Source: Streptomyces sp. NRRL S-244
GTDB taxonomy: Bacteria > Actinomycetota > Actinomycetes > Streptomycetales > Streptomycetaceae
DNA: 64,000 bases
Direction of reading: 5' to 3'
NCBI RefSeq assembly: GCF_000717915.1
Contig: NZ_JOCX01000011.1
Span: 1-64,000 of the forward strand
Under the pieces are notes generated by a model. That model was not told where the DNA came from. It ran no database searches and worked only from the letters and a program-made list of their open reading frames with translations. Made by a program: the position numbers and the translations under genes. This document shows, one piece after another, positions 18,044-27,722 of the stretch (positions are counted from its first letter, which is position 1; the number at the start of each line of letters is the position of its first letter).

Positions 18044-18745
18044 ATGACCAGCACCGTTCCCGCGCCCGTCGCCCGTACGGCCGACGGGCATGCCCTGCAG
18101 GCGGTGCTGCTGGACATGGACGGCACCCTCGTCGACACCGAGGGTTTCTGGTGGGAGATCGAGGTGGACGTCTTCGGCGAGCTCGGCCACCGGCTCGACG
18201 AGTCCTGGCGCGACGTCGTCGTCGGCGGGCCGATGACCCGCAGCGCCGCCTTCCTCATCGAGTCCACCGGCGCCGCCATCACCCTTTCGGAGCTGAGCGT
18301 CCTGCTCAACGAGCGCTTCGAGGCGCGGATCGCCGATCAGGTCCCGCTGATGCCCGGCGCCGAGCGGCTGCTGGCCGAGCTGGCCCGGCACAACGTGCCC
18401 ACCGCCCTCGTCTCCGCCTCGCACCGCCGCGTCATCGACCGCGTGCTGCGCGCCCTGGGCCCCGACCGGTTCGCGCTGAGCGTGGCCGGCGACGAGGTGA
18501 CCCGTACGAAGCCGCACCCCGACCCGTACCTGCTCGCCGCCCGCACCCTCGGCGCCCACCCCTCGCGCTGCGCGGTCATCGAGGACACCGCGACGGGCGT
18601 CGCCTCCGCCGAGGCCGCCGGCTGCCGGGTCGTGGCCGTGCCCTCCGTCGGCGTCATCGCGCCCGCGCCCGGCCGTACGATCGTCCGCTCGCTGGAGGAC
18701 GTGGACCTTCCGTTCCTGCGCTCCCTCATCACTCCGATGAACTGA
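18044..18745 (+). CDS. HAD family hydrolase (beta-phosphoglucomutase-like)
   Basis: 233 aa haloacid dehalogenase-superfamily phosphatase with a helical cap. Seen: motif I LLDMDGTLVDTEGFWW (DxDGT, about residues 23-38), motif II ALVSASH, motif III lysine in TRTKPHPDPYLLAA, and motif IV CAVIEDTATGVASAEAAGC. The subfamily includes beta-phosphoglucomutases and sugar-phosphate phosphatases; the substrate is unknown. The ATG at 18044 was chosen because GAGAGAGG lies upstream and the family starts shortly after; an earlier in-frame start at 17987 would add an unsupported leader. It follows metH on the same strand after 115 bp. Confidence 0.87.
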   Translation: MTSTVPAPVARTADGHALQAVLLDMDGTLVDTEGFWWEIEVDVFGELGHRLDESWRDVVVGGPMTRSAAFLIESTGAAITLSELSVLLNERFEARIADQVPLMPGAERLLAELARHNVPTALVSASHRRVIDRVLRALGPDRFALSVAGDEVTRTKPHPDPYLLAARTLGAHPSRCAVIEDTATGVASAEAAGCRVVAVPSVGVIAPAPGRTIVRSLEDVDLPFLRSLITPMN

Positions 18746-18792
18746 TCGCATACGCTCAGTGCCGAACGGAACGGCGGTGTGACCGAGGTCCC

Positions 18793-18908
18793 ACGGAAGG
18801 ATCTTCCGTTCCATGGCGCGGAGGCTGAAATTCCATCCTTTCCCTGGCAGTTCTCACGGGTGACCTTTGTCACCCGCCAAGCCCCCGACGGACCTGTCCG
18901 GGGGCTTG
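18793..18908. other. Intergenic region with three inverted repeats (18746-19225)
   Basis: The 480-bp gap between the HAD gene and the first solute-binding protein gene holds three hairpins. The first is ACGGAAG-GAT-CTTCCGT at 18793-18809. The second is CGGGTGAC-CTTT-GTCACCCG at 18857-18876. The third is CAAGCCCCCG / CGGGGGCTTG at 18878-18908. The last two adjoin and look like a tandem terminator for the HAD gene, or a structured small RNA. From 18909 to 19225 I see no gene; it should contain the promoter of the lipoprotein gene. Confidence 0.5.
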
Positions 18909-19225
18909 GATACCTGCCCTTGTGTCCGGATTGATCAGCTCCTGACCGAATCTGGGATGACCACCACATAGACAGGCAGTCCGCACCCATCACCGTGCGA
19001 TTACGCCCCAAGTCCTGCCAGTTCAAGCCATCCCCTCCCAGACCACTAATGTCGACGCGGGCACTACGCCGCACCTCTGCTGACCCGGACGCACACCCAT
19101 GTGCCGGATCCGCGTGGACCGATCGTCACAACACCGGCCCGATCGTTCCGCCCTGAACGGGCGACCGCCGCGAAGTGCCCTTTACGCCGCTTTGAGCAAG
19201 TGCCGGTCTAGGGAGTACTTCCAGC

Positions 19226-20830
19226 ATGAACCGCAAGACCCTGGTGCTGACGGCCGCGGCCGGACTGCTCACCCCCACGCTCGCCGCCTGCGGCAGCACG
19301 AGCGGAGGCGGAGCGGGATCCGGAGCGATCGTCGTCGGAACCACCGACCGGTTCGAGGCGGCCGATTACGCCCCCGCACCGTTCGACCCGGCCTACGCCT
19401 ACGACGCCGGCGCATGGAACGTCCTGCGGCAGACCGTCCAGACGCTGATGCACACCCCCCGCGGCGGCGGCCAGCCCGTCCCCGAAGCGGCCTCCGACTG
19501 CCGCTTCACCGACACGGGCAACGAGAGCTACCGCTGCACCCTGCGCTCCGGCCTCAAGTTCGCGAGCGGCGAGCCCCTCACGGCCAAGGACGTCAAGTTC
19601 TCCATCGACCGCGTCCTCGCCATCAAGGACGAGAACGGCCCCTCCTCGCTGCTCTCCACCCTCGACACCGTCGAGGTGAAGTCCGCCGACACCCTCGTCT
19701 TCCACCTGAAGACCCCGGACGCGACCTTCCCGTACAAGCTCTCCACCCCCGCCGCCGGCATCGTCAGCGAGAAGAACTACGACGCCAAGAAGCTCCGCGA
19801 GGGCTTCGCCGTCGACGGCTCCGGCCCGTACACGATGAAGGCCGAGGTCAAGGACAACCACCTCGTCCGGGCCGTCTTCAGCAAGAACCCGAACTACAAG
19901 GGCGACTTGAAGCTGCAGAACGACAAGGTCGAACTGCGCACCTTCGAGGACTCCGCGGCCATGGGCAAGGCCCTCACCGCCGGATCCGTCCACATGGTCT
20001 CCCGCACCCTGTCGCCCGCCCAGATCACCGAGTTCGCCGCCAAGCCGCCCAAGGGCGTCAAGCTGGTCCCGCTGCCCGGCCTGGAGATCCGCTACATCGG
20101 CTTCAACACCGACGCCCCGGCCGTCAAGGACAAGGCCGTACGCCAGGCCCTCGCCGCCGCCGTCGACCGCAACGCGGTCATCGACAAGGTCTACGGCAAG
20201 TCCGCGCAGCCGCTGTACTCGCTGGTCCCCAGCTCCGTGCCCGGCCACGTCAACTCCTTCTTCAACAAGTACGGCGAGGCCAACACCGCGAAGGCCGCCG
20301 ACCTGCTGAAGGCCGCCGGGATCAAGACCCCGGTCAAGCTGACGCTGAACTACACCAAGGACCACTACGGCGACGGCACGGCCACCGAGTTCGAGACCCT
20401 CAAGAACCAGCTGAACTCCACCCAGCTGTTCGACGTCACCGTCCAGGGCTCCGACTGGTCCGACTTCCGGCCCGCGCAGAAGAAGGGCGACTACGCCGCC
20501 TACGGGCTCGGCTGGTTCCCCGACTACCCGGACGCCGACAACTTCCTCGCCCCGTTCCTGGAGCAGGACAACTTCCTGGGCACGCCGTACGCCAACGCCG
20601 CGGTGCGCACCAAGCTCATCCCCGAATCCCGGCGCGCCGTCGACCGCAACGTCGCCGTCCCCGCGATCACGGAGATGCAGGACATCGTCGCCGAGGACGT
20701 GCCCGTCCTGCCCCTGTGGCAGGGCAAGCAGTACGTCGCCGCACGCGACGGGATCACCGGAGTGGAGTGGTCGGTCAACGCCATCTCCGACCTCCAGCTG
20801 TGGGAACTCGGCCGGGGCGTCAGCGGCTGA
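19226..20830 (+). CDS. ABC transporter solute-binding lipoprotein (family 5, peptide-type)
   Basis: 534 aa extracytoplasmic lipoprotein of the SBP_bac_5 (oligopeptide/dipeptide-binding) family. Seen: a signal peptide ending in the lipobox LAAC (Cys22), LMHTPRGGGQPVPEAA, the ALTSxDVKFSxxR-like LTAKDVKFSIDRVLA region, IGFNTDAPAVKDKAVRQALAAAVDR, and GWFPDYPDADNFLAPF near the C-terminus. AGGGAG precedes the ATG. It is followed by a clear paralogue of the same length at 20912, and no permease or ATPase gene is adjacent. The ligand is unknown and could be a peptide or another small molecule. Confidence 0.9.
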   Translation: MNRKTLVLTAAAGLLTPTLAACGSTSGGGAGSGAIVVGTTDRFEAADYAPAPFDPAYAYDAGAWNVLRQTVQTLMHTPRGGGQPVPEAASDCRFTDTGNESYRCTLRSGLKFASGEPLTAKDVKFSIDRVLAIKDENGPSSLLSTLDTVEVKSADTLVFHLKTPDATFPYKLSTPAAGIVSEKNYDAKKLREGFAVDGSGPYTMKAEVKDNHLVRAVFSKNPNYKGDLKLQNDKVELRTFEDSAAMGKALTAGSVHMVSRTLSPAQITEFAAKPPKGVKLVPLPGLEIRYIGFNTDAPAVKDKAVRQALAAAVDRNAVIDKVYGKSAQPLYSLVPSSVPGHVNSFFNKYGEANTAKAADLLKAAGIKTPVKLTLNYTKDHYGDGTATEFETLKNQLNSTQLFDVTVQGSDWSDFRPAQKKGDYAAYGLGWFPDYPDADNFLAPFLEQDNFLGTPYANAAVRTKLIPESRRAVDRNVAVPAITEMQDIVAEDVPVLPLWQGKQYVAARDGITGVEWSVNAISDLQLWELGRGVSG

Positions 20831-20911
20831 GACCGGCAGTAACCGGCAGCAACCGGCGGCGGGTGTCGCAGGCCGGCGCAACGAAACAGTGAGACTGTGA
20901 AGGACGTTCGC

Positions 20912-22501
20912 GTGATGAGACGTAACCAGTGGCTTGCGGCCCCCCTCGGCGCGGCCACCGCCGCCGCACTGCTCAGCGGTTGCGGTTCGACCGGCAGCCC
21001 CACCGCCGACGGCGGCGGCAAGGGCGTGGTCATGGGCATATCCGACCGGGTGCGGTCCACCGACCCCGCCTCCGGCTACGACGCCGGGTCCTGGCTGCTC
21101 TTCAACAACGTGTTCCAGTCCCTGCTGGCCTTCCCCAAGGGCGGCGGCACCACGCCGGAGCCCGACGCCGCGCAGAGCTGCAACTTCGAGGGCGGCGACA
21201 GCAAGCTCTACAAGTGCACCCTGCGCGCCGGCCTGAAGTTCAGCAACGGCCACGCGCTCACCTCCAAGGACGTCAAGTACTCCTTCGAGCGCACGCTGAA
21301 GATCAACGACGACAACGGCCCGGCCGTGATGCTCTCGTCGATCGCCGGCATCGACACCCCCGACGACAAGACCGTCGTCTTCCGCCTCAAGACCTCCGAC
21401 GCGACCTTCCCCAGCAAGATCGCCTCGGGCGCGGGCTCCATCGTCGACCACAGCGAGTACCCGGCGGACAAGCTGCGGACCGACAACAAGGCCGTCGGCT
21501 CCGGCGTCTACAAGCTGGACTCGTTCAACGACAAGAGCGCCGGCTTCTCCGTCAACGAGAACTACAGTGGCAAGGCCAAGGCGAAGAACACCGGCGTGAC
21601 GCTCAAGTTCTTCAACGGCGACCAGGCCGGCCTGAAGAAGGTCCTGGAGGGCGGCGACGTCGACTTCGCCTTCCGCGGCCTCGCCGCCAAGGACATCGCC
21701 GCCCTGTCCTCCACCAAGACCGGGGACCACAAGGTCGAGGTCGTCCAGGGCACCGGCGCCGAAGTCGAGCACCTCGTCTTCAACATGAACGACCCGGTCG
21801 CCGGCAAGCTCCCGATCCGCAAGGCCATCGCCTACCTCGTGGACCGCGAAGCGATCGTCAAGGAGGTCTACGACGGCACCACGACCTCCCTGTACTCGAT
21901 CGTCCCGGCAGGCATCGCCTCCCACAACACCGCCTTCTTCGACCGCTACGGCGGCAGCCCGCAGCCGAAGAAGGCCGAGGCCGTCCTGCGCGCCGCCGGC
22001 ATCAAGGACAAGGTGAAGATCACCCTGTACTCGACGACGACGCGCAACGGCCCCTCCACCGACCAGCAGTTCCAGCTCATCGCCAAGCAGCTCAACGACA
22101 GCGGACTCTTCGAGGCCGACGTCAAGTCCATCGAGTTCGCGCAGTACGAGAAGGACATCCAGGACGGCAAGTACGGCGTGTACGTCAAGGGCTGGGTCCC
22201 CGACTACCCGGACGCCGACAGCTTCACCCAGCCGTTCTTCGGCCCGGACAACGTCGTGCACAACAACTACGACAACAAGGAGATCAGCGGGACGATCATC
22301 CCGTCGACCTCCGCCAAGTCCGACCGCACCGCGGCCAACACCGACTACAACCGCCTTCAGGACATCGTCGCCGACGAGATCCCGCTGCTCCCGCTCTGGC
22401 AGAGCAAGCAGTACGCCGTCACCCGCCAGAACGTGACCGGCCTGCAGTGGTCCCTGGACGCCTCCACGGTCTTCCGCTTCTGGGAGATCAGCAAGGGCTG
22501 A
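20912..22501 (+). CDS. ABC transporter solute-binding lipoprotein, paralogue of the preceding gene
   Basis: 529 aa SBP_bac_5 lipoprotein with the lipobox LSGC (Cys24). It repeats many landmarks of its neighbour: YDAGSWLLFNN, LTSKDVKYSFERTLK, SDATFPSKIASGAGSIV, IRKAIAYLVDREAI, GWVPDYPDADSFTQPF and a C-terminal PLLPLWQSKQYAVT. The two are an old tandem duplication rather than a recent copy. The start is taken at GTG 20912 because GAAGGA lies seven bases upstream; ATG 20915 or GTG 20897 are possible. It is separated from the first gene by 81 bp and is followed by a strong terminator. No transporter partner is encoded here. Confidence 0.88.
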   Translation: MMRRNQWLAAPLGAATAAALLSGCGSTGSPTADGGGKGVVMGISDRVRSTDPASGYDAGSWLLFNNVFQSLLAFPKGGGTTPEPDAAQSCNFEGGDSKLYKCTLRAGLKFSNGHALTSKDVKYSFERTLKINDDNGPAVMLSSIAGIDTPDDKTVVFRLKTSDATFPSKIASGAGSIVDHSEYPADKLRTDNKAVGSGVYKLDSFNDKSAGFSVNENYSGKAKAKNTGVTLKFFNGDQAGLKKVLEGGDVDFAFRGLAAKDIAALSSTKTGDHKVEVVQGTGAEVEHLVFNMNDPVAGKLPIRKAIAYLVDREAIVKEVYDGTTTSLYSIVPAGIASHNTAFFDRYGGSPQPKKAEAVLRAAGIKDKVKITLYSTTTRNGPSTDQQFQLIAKQLNDSGLFEADVKSIEFAQYEKDIQDGKYGVYVKGWVPDYPDADSFTQPFFGPDNVVHNNYDNKEISGTIIPSTSAKSDRTAANTDYNRLQDIVADEIPLLPLWQSKQYAVTRQNVTGLQWSLDASTVFRFWEISKG

Positions 22502-22517
22502 CCCGACCCGGTACGGC

Positions 22518-22558
22518 GAAGGGGCCGGCAGCCGCGCGATGCGGCCGCCGGCCCCTTC
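22518..22558. terminator. Bidirectional terminator after the solute-binding protein pair
   Basis: A 12-bp perfect stem (arms 22518-22529 and 22547-22558) lies between the convergent solute-binding protein gene and the response regulator gene. Confidence 0.75.
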
Positions 22559-22575
22559 GGCCGTTCCGAGCGGGG

Positions 22576-23250
22576 TCAGGCCCCCGCGCCCGGCCGCACC
22601 AGACCGCTCTCGTACGCGTACACCGCCGCCTGGACCCGGTCGCGCAGGCCCAGCTTCGTCAGTACGTGCCCCACGTGCGTCTTCACCGTCGTCTCGCTGA
22701 CGAACAGGTCCGCCGCGATCTCCGCGTTCGACAGGCCGCGCGCCACCAGCTTCAGCACCTCGACCTCCCGCTCGGTCAGCGTGCCCAGCGTGTCCGGCAT
22801 GCTCTCCTCACCCGACGGCAGGTGCCCCGCGTACTTGTCCAGCAGCCGGCGCGTGATGCTCGGCGCCAGCATCGCCTCGCCGCCCGCCACCACGCGGATC
22901 GCCTGCACCAGCTCGACGGCCGGCGCGTCCTTCAGCAGGAACCCGCTCGCCCCCGCCCGCAACGCCTCCACCACGTACTCGTCCAGATCGAACGTGGTCA
23001 GCACGAGCACCTTCGCCGGCCCGTCCCGGCCCGGACCCGTGATCTGCCGGGTCGCCTCCACCCCGTCCATCCGGGGCATCCGGATGTCCATCAGCACCAC
23101 GTCGGGCTGCAGCGCCCGTACCTGCTCCAGCGCCTGCAGACCGTCCCCGGCCTCGCCGACGACCGCCAGGTCCTGTTCGGCCTCCAGGATCATTCGGAAG
23201 CCGGTGCGCAGCAGCGGCTGGTCGTCGACCAGTAGGACGCGGATCGCCAC
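22576..23250 (-). CDS. NarL/LuxR-family response regulator, orphan
   Basis: 224 aa two-component regulator. The receiver domain shows DD (residues 9-10), the phosphoacceptor Asp55 in VVLMDIRMPRMDG, Thr in VLTTFDLDEYV and Lys in FLLKDAP. The C-terminal LuxR-type helix-turn-helix has LTEREVEVLKLVARGLSNAEIAADLFVSETTVKTHV split over about 160-195. The start is set at GTG 23250, with GAGG eight bases upstream; ATG 23280 would add ten residues. No histidine kinase gene is adjacent. It lies just downstream of the RecB-like nuclease gene on the same strand and may be co-transcribed with it. Confidence 0.9.
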   Translation of the reverse strand: MAIRVLLVDDQPLLRTGFRMILEAEQDLAVVGEAGDGLQALEQVRALQPDVVLMDIRMPRMDGVEATRQITGPGRDGPAKVLVLTTFDLDEYVVEALRAGASGFLLKDAPAVELVQAIRVVAGGEAMLAPSITRRLLDKYAGHLPSGEESMPDTLGTLTEREVEVLKLVARGLSNAEIAADLFVSETTVKTHVGHVLTKLGLRDRVQAAVYAYESGLVRPGAGA

Positions 23251-23315
23251 GGGGGGTACCTCGTATTCGTACGGCGGCATCGACGGACGCCGCCCATTCT
23301 GCCCTGATCGGCCGC

Positions 23316-24260
<945 letters not shown>

Positions 24261-24447
24261 GGACAAAACCCTACGACCCGCCGCCGACAGCGCGCGCATA
24301 CCATCGACGCCGGGCCCCCTCGCACTGCATGATCGGAGCATCACACCGCGCTACCGGAGACCCCACCCCGCACCGGACGTGCACCTGCACCACACTGGGA
24401 GCACCACCGGCCGCAATCCGCCGGACAGCACCGAACGAAGGAAAGCC

Positions 24448-25647
24448 GTGGCAGACACCGACGAAACCGGCGAGCGCGCAGACAAGCGCTCCGGACCGGG
24501 CGGCGGCATCCTCATGGGCCGCCCCTTCGGCGTGCCCGTCTACGTCTCGCCCAGCTGGTTCCTCGTCGCCGCCCTCATCACCTGGGTCTTCGGCGACCAG
24601 CTCGACCGCGTCCTGCCCGACCTCGGCCCCGCCCGCTACCTCGTCTCCCTCTTCTTCGCCGTCGCCTTCTACGCCTCGGTCCTCGTCCACGAACTCGCCC
24701 ACACCGTCGCCGCACTGCGCTTCAAACTGCCCGTGCGCCGGATCCAGCTCCAGTTCTTCGGCGGCGTCTCCGAGATCGAGAAGGAGTCCGAGACCCCCGG
24801 CCGCGAATTCGTCCTCGCCTTCGTCGGCCCCCTCCTCTCGCTCCTCCTCGCCGGCGCCTTCTACCTCGGCATGGAGCTCGTCGACCCGGCCAGCGTCCCC
24901 GGCGTCCTGCTCGCGGGCCTGATGATCTCCAACCTGCTCGTCGCCGCGTTCAACCTGCTCCCCGGCCTCCCGCTCGACGGGGGCCGCATGCTCCGCGCCG
25001 TCATCTGGGGCATCACCGGCAAGCCCATGACCGGCACGGTCGCCGCCGCCTGGGTCGGCCGCGGCCTGGCCGTCGCCGTCCTCATCGGACTCCCGATGAT
25101 CACCCACACCGGAGTCCTCGGCGCCGGCACGGACGACATCGGTGGCATGAACACCGTCATGGACGCCCTGCTCGCCGCGATCCTCGCCGCGATCATCTGG
25201 ACCGGCGCCGGCAACAGCCTGCGCATGGCCCGCCTGCGCGAACACCTCCCCGAACTGCGCGCCCGCACCCTCACCCGGCGCGCCGTCCCCGTCGAGAACG
25301 CCACCCCCCTCTCCGAGGCCCTGCGCCGCGCCAACGCCCACGGAGCCCGCGCCATCGTCGTCGTCGACGGCCACGGCGACCCCCTCTCCATCGTCCGCGA
25401 GAGCGCCATCGCCTCCGTCCCCGAACACCGCCGCCCCTGGGTCGCCGTCAGCACCCTCGCCCAGGAGCTCACCGACGGAATGAGGCTCTCCGCCGAACTC
25501 TCCGGCGAAGAACTCCTCGACCACCTCCGCGCCACCCCCGCCACCGAGTACCTCGTCCTCGAACCCTCCGGCGAGATCTACGGCGTTCTGTCCACCCTCG
25601 ACGTCGAGAAGGCCTTCGTGAAGGCCATGGCGCGGCCCCAGTCCTGA
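24448..25647 (+). CDS. Site-2 protease family protein with CBS-like C-terminus
   Basis: 399 aa polytopic membrane metalloprotease (M50 family). Seen: the zinc motif HELAH (His81, Glu82, His85) in a membrane segment, the second active-site motif LLPGLPLDGGRMLRAV (Asp zinc ligand), about six membrane helices to residue 260, and a cytoplasmic C-terminal region with two CBS-like half repeats (VVVDGHGDPLSIV and YLVLEPSGEIYGVLSTLDVEKAF). The GTG at 24448 has GAAGGAAAG upstream; upstream extension is non-homologous. Family members cleave membrane-bound anti-sigma or signalling proteins; the substrate here is unknown. It is 18 bp ahead of the trmI gene, probably one operon. Confidence 0.9.
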   Translation: MADTDETGERADKRSGPGGGILMGRPFGVPVYVSPSWFLVAALITWVFGDQLDRVLPDLGPARYLVSLFFAVAFYASVLVHELAHTVAALRFKLPVRRIQLQFFGGVSEIEKESETPGREFVLAFVGPLLSLLLAGAFYLGMELVDPASVPGVLLAGLMISNLLVAAFNLLPGLPLDGGRMLRAVIWGITGKPMTGTVAAAWVGRGLAVAVLIGLPMITHTGVLGAGTDDIGGMNTVMDALLAAILAAIIWTGAGNSLRMARLREHLPELRARTLTRRAVPVENATPLSEALRRANAHGARAIVVVDGHGDPLSIVRESAIASVPEHRRPWVAVSTLAQELTDGMRLSAELSGEELLDHLRATPATEYLVLEPSGEIYGVLSTLDVEKAFVKAMARPQS

Positions 25648-25665
25648 AGCCAATACACTGGTCAC

Positions 25666-26562
25666 ATGTCCGAACCGACCGGTGCCGCCCGCCGACGCGG
25701 GCCCTTCGAGGTCGGGGACCAGGTTCAGCTCACCGACCCCAAGGGCCGCCACTACACGTTCACGCTCGAAGCCGGGAAGAATTTCCACACCCACAAGGGT
25801 TCCTTCCCGCACGACGAGCTGATCGGCTCCCCCGAAGGAAGCGTCGTCCGTACCACGGGCAACGTCGCCTACCTCGCGCTGCGTCCCCTGCTCCCCGACT
25901 ATGTCCTGTCCATGCCCCGCGGCGCCGCCGTGGTCTACCCCAAGGACGCCGGCCAGATCCTGGCCTTCGCCGACATCTTCCCCGGCGCCCGCGTCGTGGA
26001 AGCGGGGGTGGGCTCCGGCTCCCTGAGCAGCTTCCTGCTGCGCGCCATCGGCGACCAGGGCATGCTCCACAGCTACGAGCGCCGCGCGGACTTCGCCGAG
26101 ATCGCCACCGCGAACGTCGAGCGCTACTTCGGCGGCCCGCACCCCGCGTGGCAGCTGACCGTCGGCGACCTCCAGGACAACCTGTCCGACACCGACGTCG
26201 ACCGCGTGATCCTCGACATGCTCGCCCCCTGGGAGTGCCTGGAGGCCGTCTCCAAGGCGCTGGTCCCCGGCGGCATCCTGTGCTGCTACGTGGCCACCAC
26301 CACCCAGCTCTCCAAGACGGTCGAGTCCATCCGCGAGATCGGCTGCTTCGCCGAGCCGCAGCCCTGGGAATCGATGATCCGCAACTGGCACGTCGAGGGC
26401 CTCGCCGTCCGCCCGGACCACCGGATGATCGGCCACACCGGCTTCCTCGTCACCGCCCGCCGCCTCGCCGACGGGGTCGAGCCCCCCATGCGCCGCCGCC
26501 GCCCCGCCAAGGGCGCCTACGGCGAGGACTACGACGGACCCGGCAGCGACCGCTCCGCCTAG
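25666..26562 (+). CDS. trmI: tRNA (adenine(58)-N1)-methyltransferase
   Basis: 298 aa class I SAM-dependent methyltransferase making m1A58 in the tRNA T-loop, acting as a tetramer in the cytoplasm. Seen: an N-terminal beta domain with VQLTDPKGRHYTFTLEAG, the SAM motif RVVEAGVGSGSLSSFLL (about residues 108-124), YERRADFAEIA, and DRVILDMLAPWECLEAV (motif IV). In actinobacteria this gene sits beside the Pup-proteasome ATPase gene, as it does here (arc lies 1.4 kb downstream). It is probably cotranscribed with the site-2 protease gene and ended by a very long hairpin. Confidence 0.92.
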   Translation: MSEPTGAARRRGPFEVGDQVQLTDPKGRHYTFTLEAGKNFHTHKGSFPHDELIGSPEGSVVRTTGNVAYLALRPLLPDYVLSMPRGAAVVYPKDAGQILAFADIFPGARVVEAGVGSGSLSSFLLRAIGDQGMLHSYERRADFAEIATANVERYFGGPHPAWQLTVGDLQDNLSDTDVDRVILDMLAPWECLEAVSKALVPGGILCCYVATTTQLSKTVESIREIGCFAEPQPWESMIRNWHVEGLAVRPDHRMIGHTGFLVTARRLADGVEPPMRRRRPAKGAYGEDYDGPGSDRSA

Positions 26563-26595
26563 ACGGCGGCGAGGCCGCCCGGCCGACCCAACACC

Positions 26596-26653
26596 AAGGC
26601 GCTGTGGCGCAGTTCCCCGGACGAACCGGGAACTGCGCCACAGCGCCTTTTCG
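26596..26653 (+). terminator. Strong terminator with 22-bp perfect stem downstream of trmI
   Basis: Arms 26596-26617 and 26628-26649 are perfectly complementary over 22 bp, with a 10-nt loop and a following TTTTCGTT. It is among the longest stems in the window and the best match to a classical rho-independent terminator. Confidence 0.88.
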
Positions 26654-26773
26654 TTGTCCCACCAGGTGCCACCCATACCGGCCCCAGCCGACACGGACCC
26701 GGCCGTTCCGCCCCGGTGTGAGGTGTGGCACGATGCTGGCTCCCCGTCACCCTTCGCACAGGAGACACCCCGC

Positions 26774-27397
26774 GTGCCGCACCGCCCCGCCGAGCTGACG
26801 CCGACACCGGACTTCCTGGCCCACAGCAGCGCCAGGCCCCTCCACTGGCTCGCCACGGCCACCGCCATGGCCGCCGTCGTAGCCGTCGCGGGACTCATCC
26901 AGCCGGACGCGGCCGCCACCGGCCACGCCGCGCCCGCCGACTCCTCGGCCGACTCCTCCGCGGCCCCCGCGAGCGGCCCGCAGGCCGCCGCCCCCGACCC
27001 GGCGGCGGTCACGTACCCGCTGGACTGCAAGGGCCTCCCGACGGCCGTCACGGCCACCGCCCAGGGCGATCTCGACGGCGACGGCCGCCCCGAGACCGTG
27101 GCCGCCGTCCGCTGCGACGCAGGATCAGGCACTCCGCCGCACGCGATCTACGTACTCGCCCAGGACAAGACCCCCGGCGCGACGCCGAGGGTCGTGGCCA
27201 CCCTGCTGGAGGCCGGGAAGCGGCAGACCGCCACCGAGCTCACCGTCCGCGACGGGGTCGTCACCGCCAGTCTCCTCGGTTACTCCTCGCCCCAGGTGCC
27301 CCGCTACAGCCCGGACGTGAAACAGCTCGCCAAGTGGCGCTGGAGCGGCGGAAAATTCCGCCAGGAGCTGACGAACTCAGACGCCAGGAGTGTTTGA
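26774..27397 (+). CDS. Hypothetical secreted or membrane-anchored protein with DxDGDG motif
   Basis: 207 aa protein I cannot assign. It has a short N-terminal cytoplasmic part, one hydrophobic helix (about residues 30-48, LATATAMAAVVAVAGLI), an Ala/Ser/Asp-rich linker and an extracytoplasmic domain of about 120 residues. The domain has DLDGDGRPETVAAVRC, a calcium-binding loop of the FG-GAP/VCBS or EF-hand-like type, and two cysteines that could form a disulphide. The GTG at 26774 is chosen because GGAGA precedes it. It ends four bases from the convergent ferredoxin gene stop, a compact arrangement. Confidence 0.65.
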   Translation: MPHRPAELTPTPDFLAHSSARPLHWLATATAMAAVVAVAGLIQPDAAATGHAAPADSSADSSAAPASGPQAAAPDPAAVTYPLDCKGLPTAVTATAQGDLDGDGRPETVAAVRCDAGSGTPPHAIYVLAQDKTPGATPRVVATLLEAGKRQTATELTVRDGVVTASLLGYSSPQVPRYSPDVKQLAKWRWSGGKFRQELTNSDARSV

Positions 27398-27401
27398 ACC
27401 G

Positions 27402-27722
27402 TCACTCCGCGTCGGGACCGAAGACCTCGACCCTGTCCGAAACGCGCCTTACGTGGATGCAGTCGCCGGGGCATTCCTTCGCCGAGTCCACCACGTCCTG
27501 GAGCAGCGTCAGGGGAACCGGAGTCGTCGCCCCCGCCTCCACGAGAAGCTCGTCCTCAGGGCTCTTCACGTACGCCAGACCGTCGATGTCCAGCTCGAAC
27601 ACCTCCGGCGCGTACTGCACACAGATGCCGTCACCGGTGCACAGGTCCTGGTCGATCCAGACCTCGAGCGGCTCGCCGGCCTGCCCGGCACCACCCGTGG
27701 GAGCCTCCTGCTGCACGGTCAT
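27402..27722 (-). CDS. Ferredoxin, [3Fe-4S]-type
   Basis: 106 aa small acidic electron carrier. Cysteine pattern seen: Cys28-x5-Cys34 (CTGDGIC), then Cys84-x3-Cys88 (CPGDC). The first two and Cys84 fit the three-cysteine binding of [3Fe-4S] ferredoxins that serve cytochromes P450; Cys88 is additional. There is no P450 gene in the window. It is transcribed divergently from arc with 264 bp between start codons, and a ferredoxin in this place is familiar in Streptomyces proteasome loci. Partner and role are unknown. Confidence 0.85.
   Translation of the reverse strand: MTVQQEAPTGGAGQAGEPLEVWIDQDLCTGDGICVQYAPEVFELDIDGLAYVKSPEDELLVEAGATTPVPLTLLQDVVDSAKECPGDCIHVRRVSDRVEVFGPDAE

Noticed and set aside
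14338..18309. 1323-codon open frame on the minus strand across metH.
   Set aside because: It mirrors metH and the HAD gene, is Leu/Val/Gly/Ala repetitive and has no family resemblance. The plus-strand metH has full-length homology.
18910..19225. A tRNA gene in the gene-free stretch.
   Set aside because: A GTTCAAGCC segment resembles a T-loop, but no acceptor or anticodon stem can be formed.
19208..22261. 1017-codon minus-strand frame across the two binding lipoproteins.
   Set aside because: It is antisense to two well-supported lipoprotein genes and has the composition of a shadow frame.
24271..27132. 953-codon minus-strand frame.
   Set aside because: It runs antisense to the site-2 protease and trmI genes and through the strong terminator at 26596.
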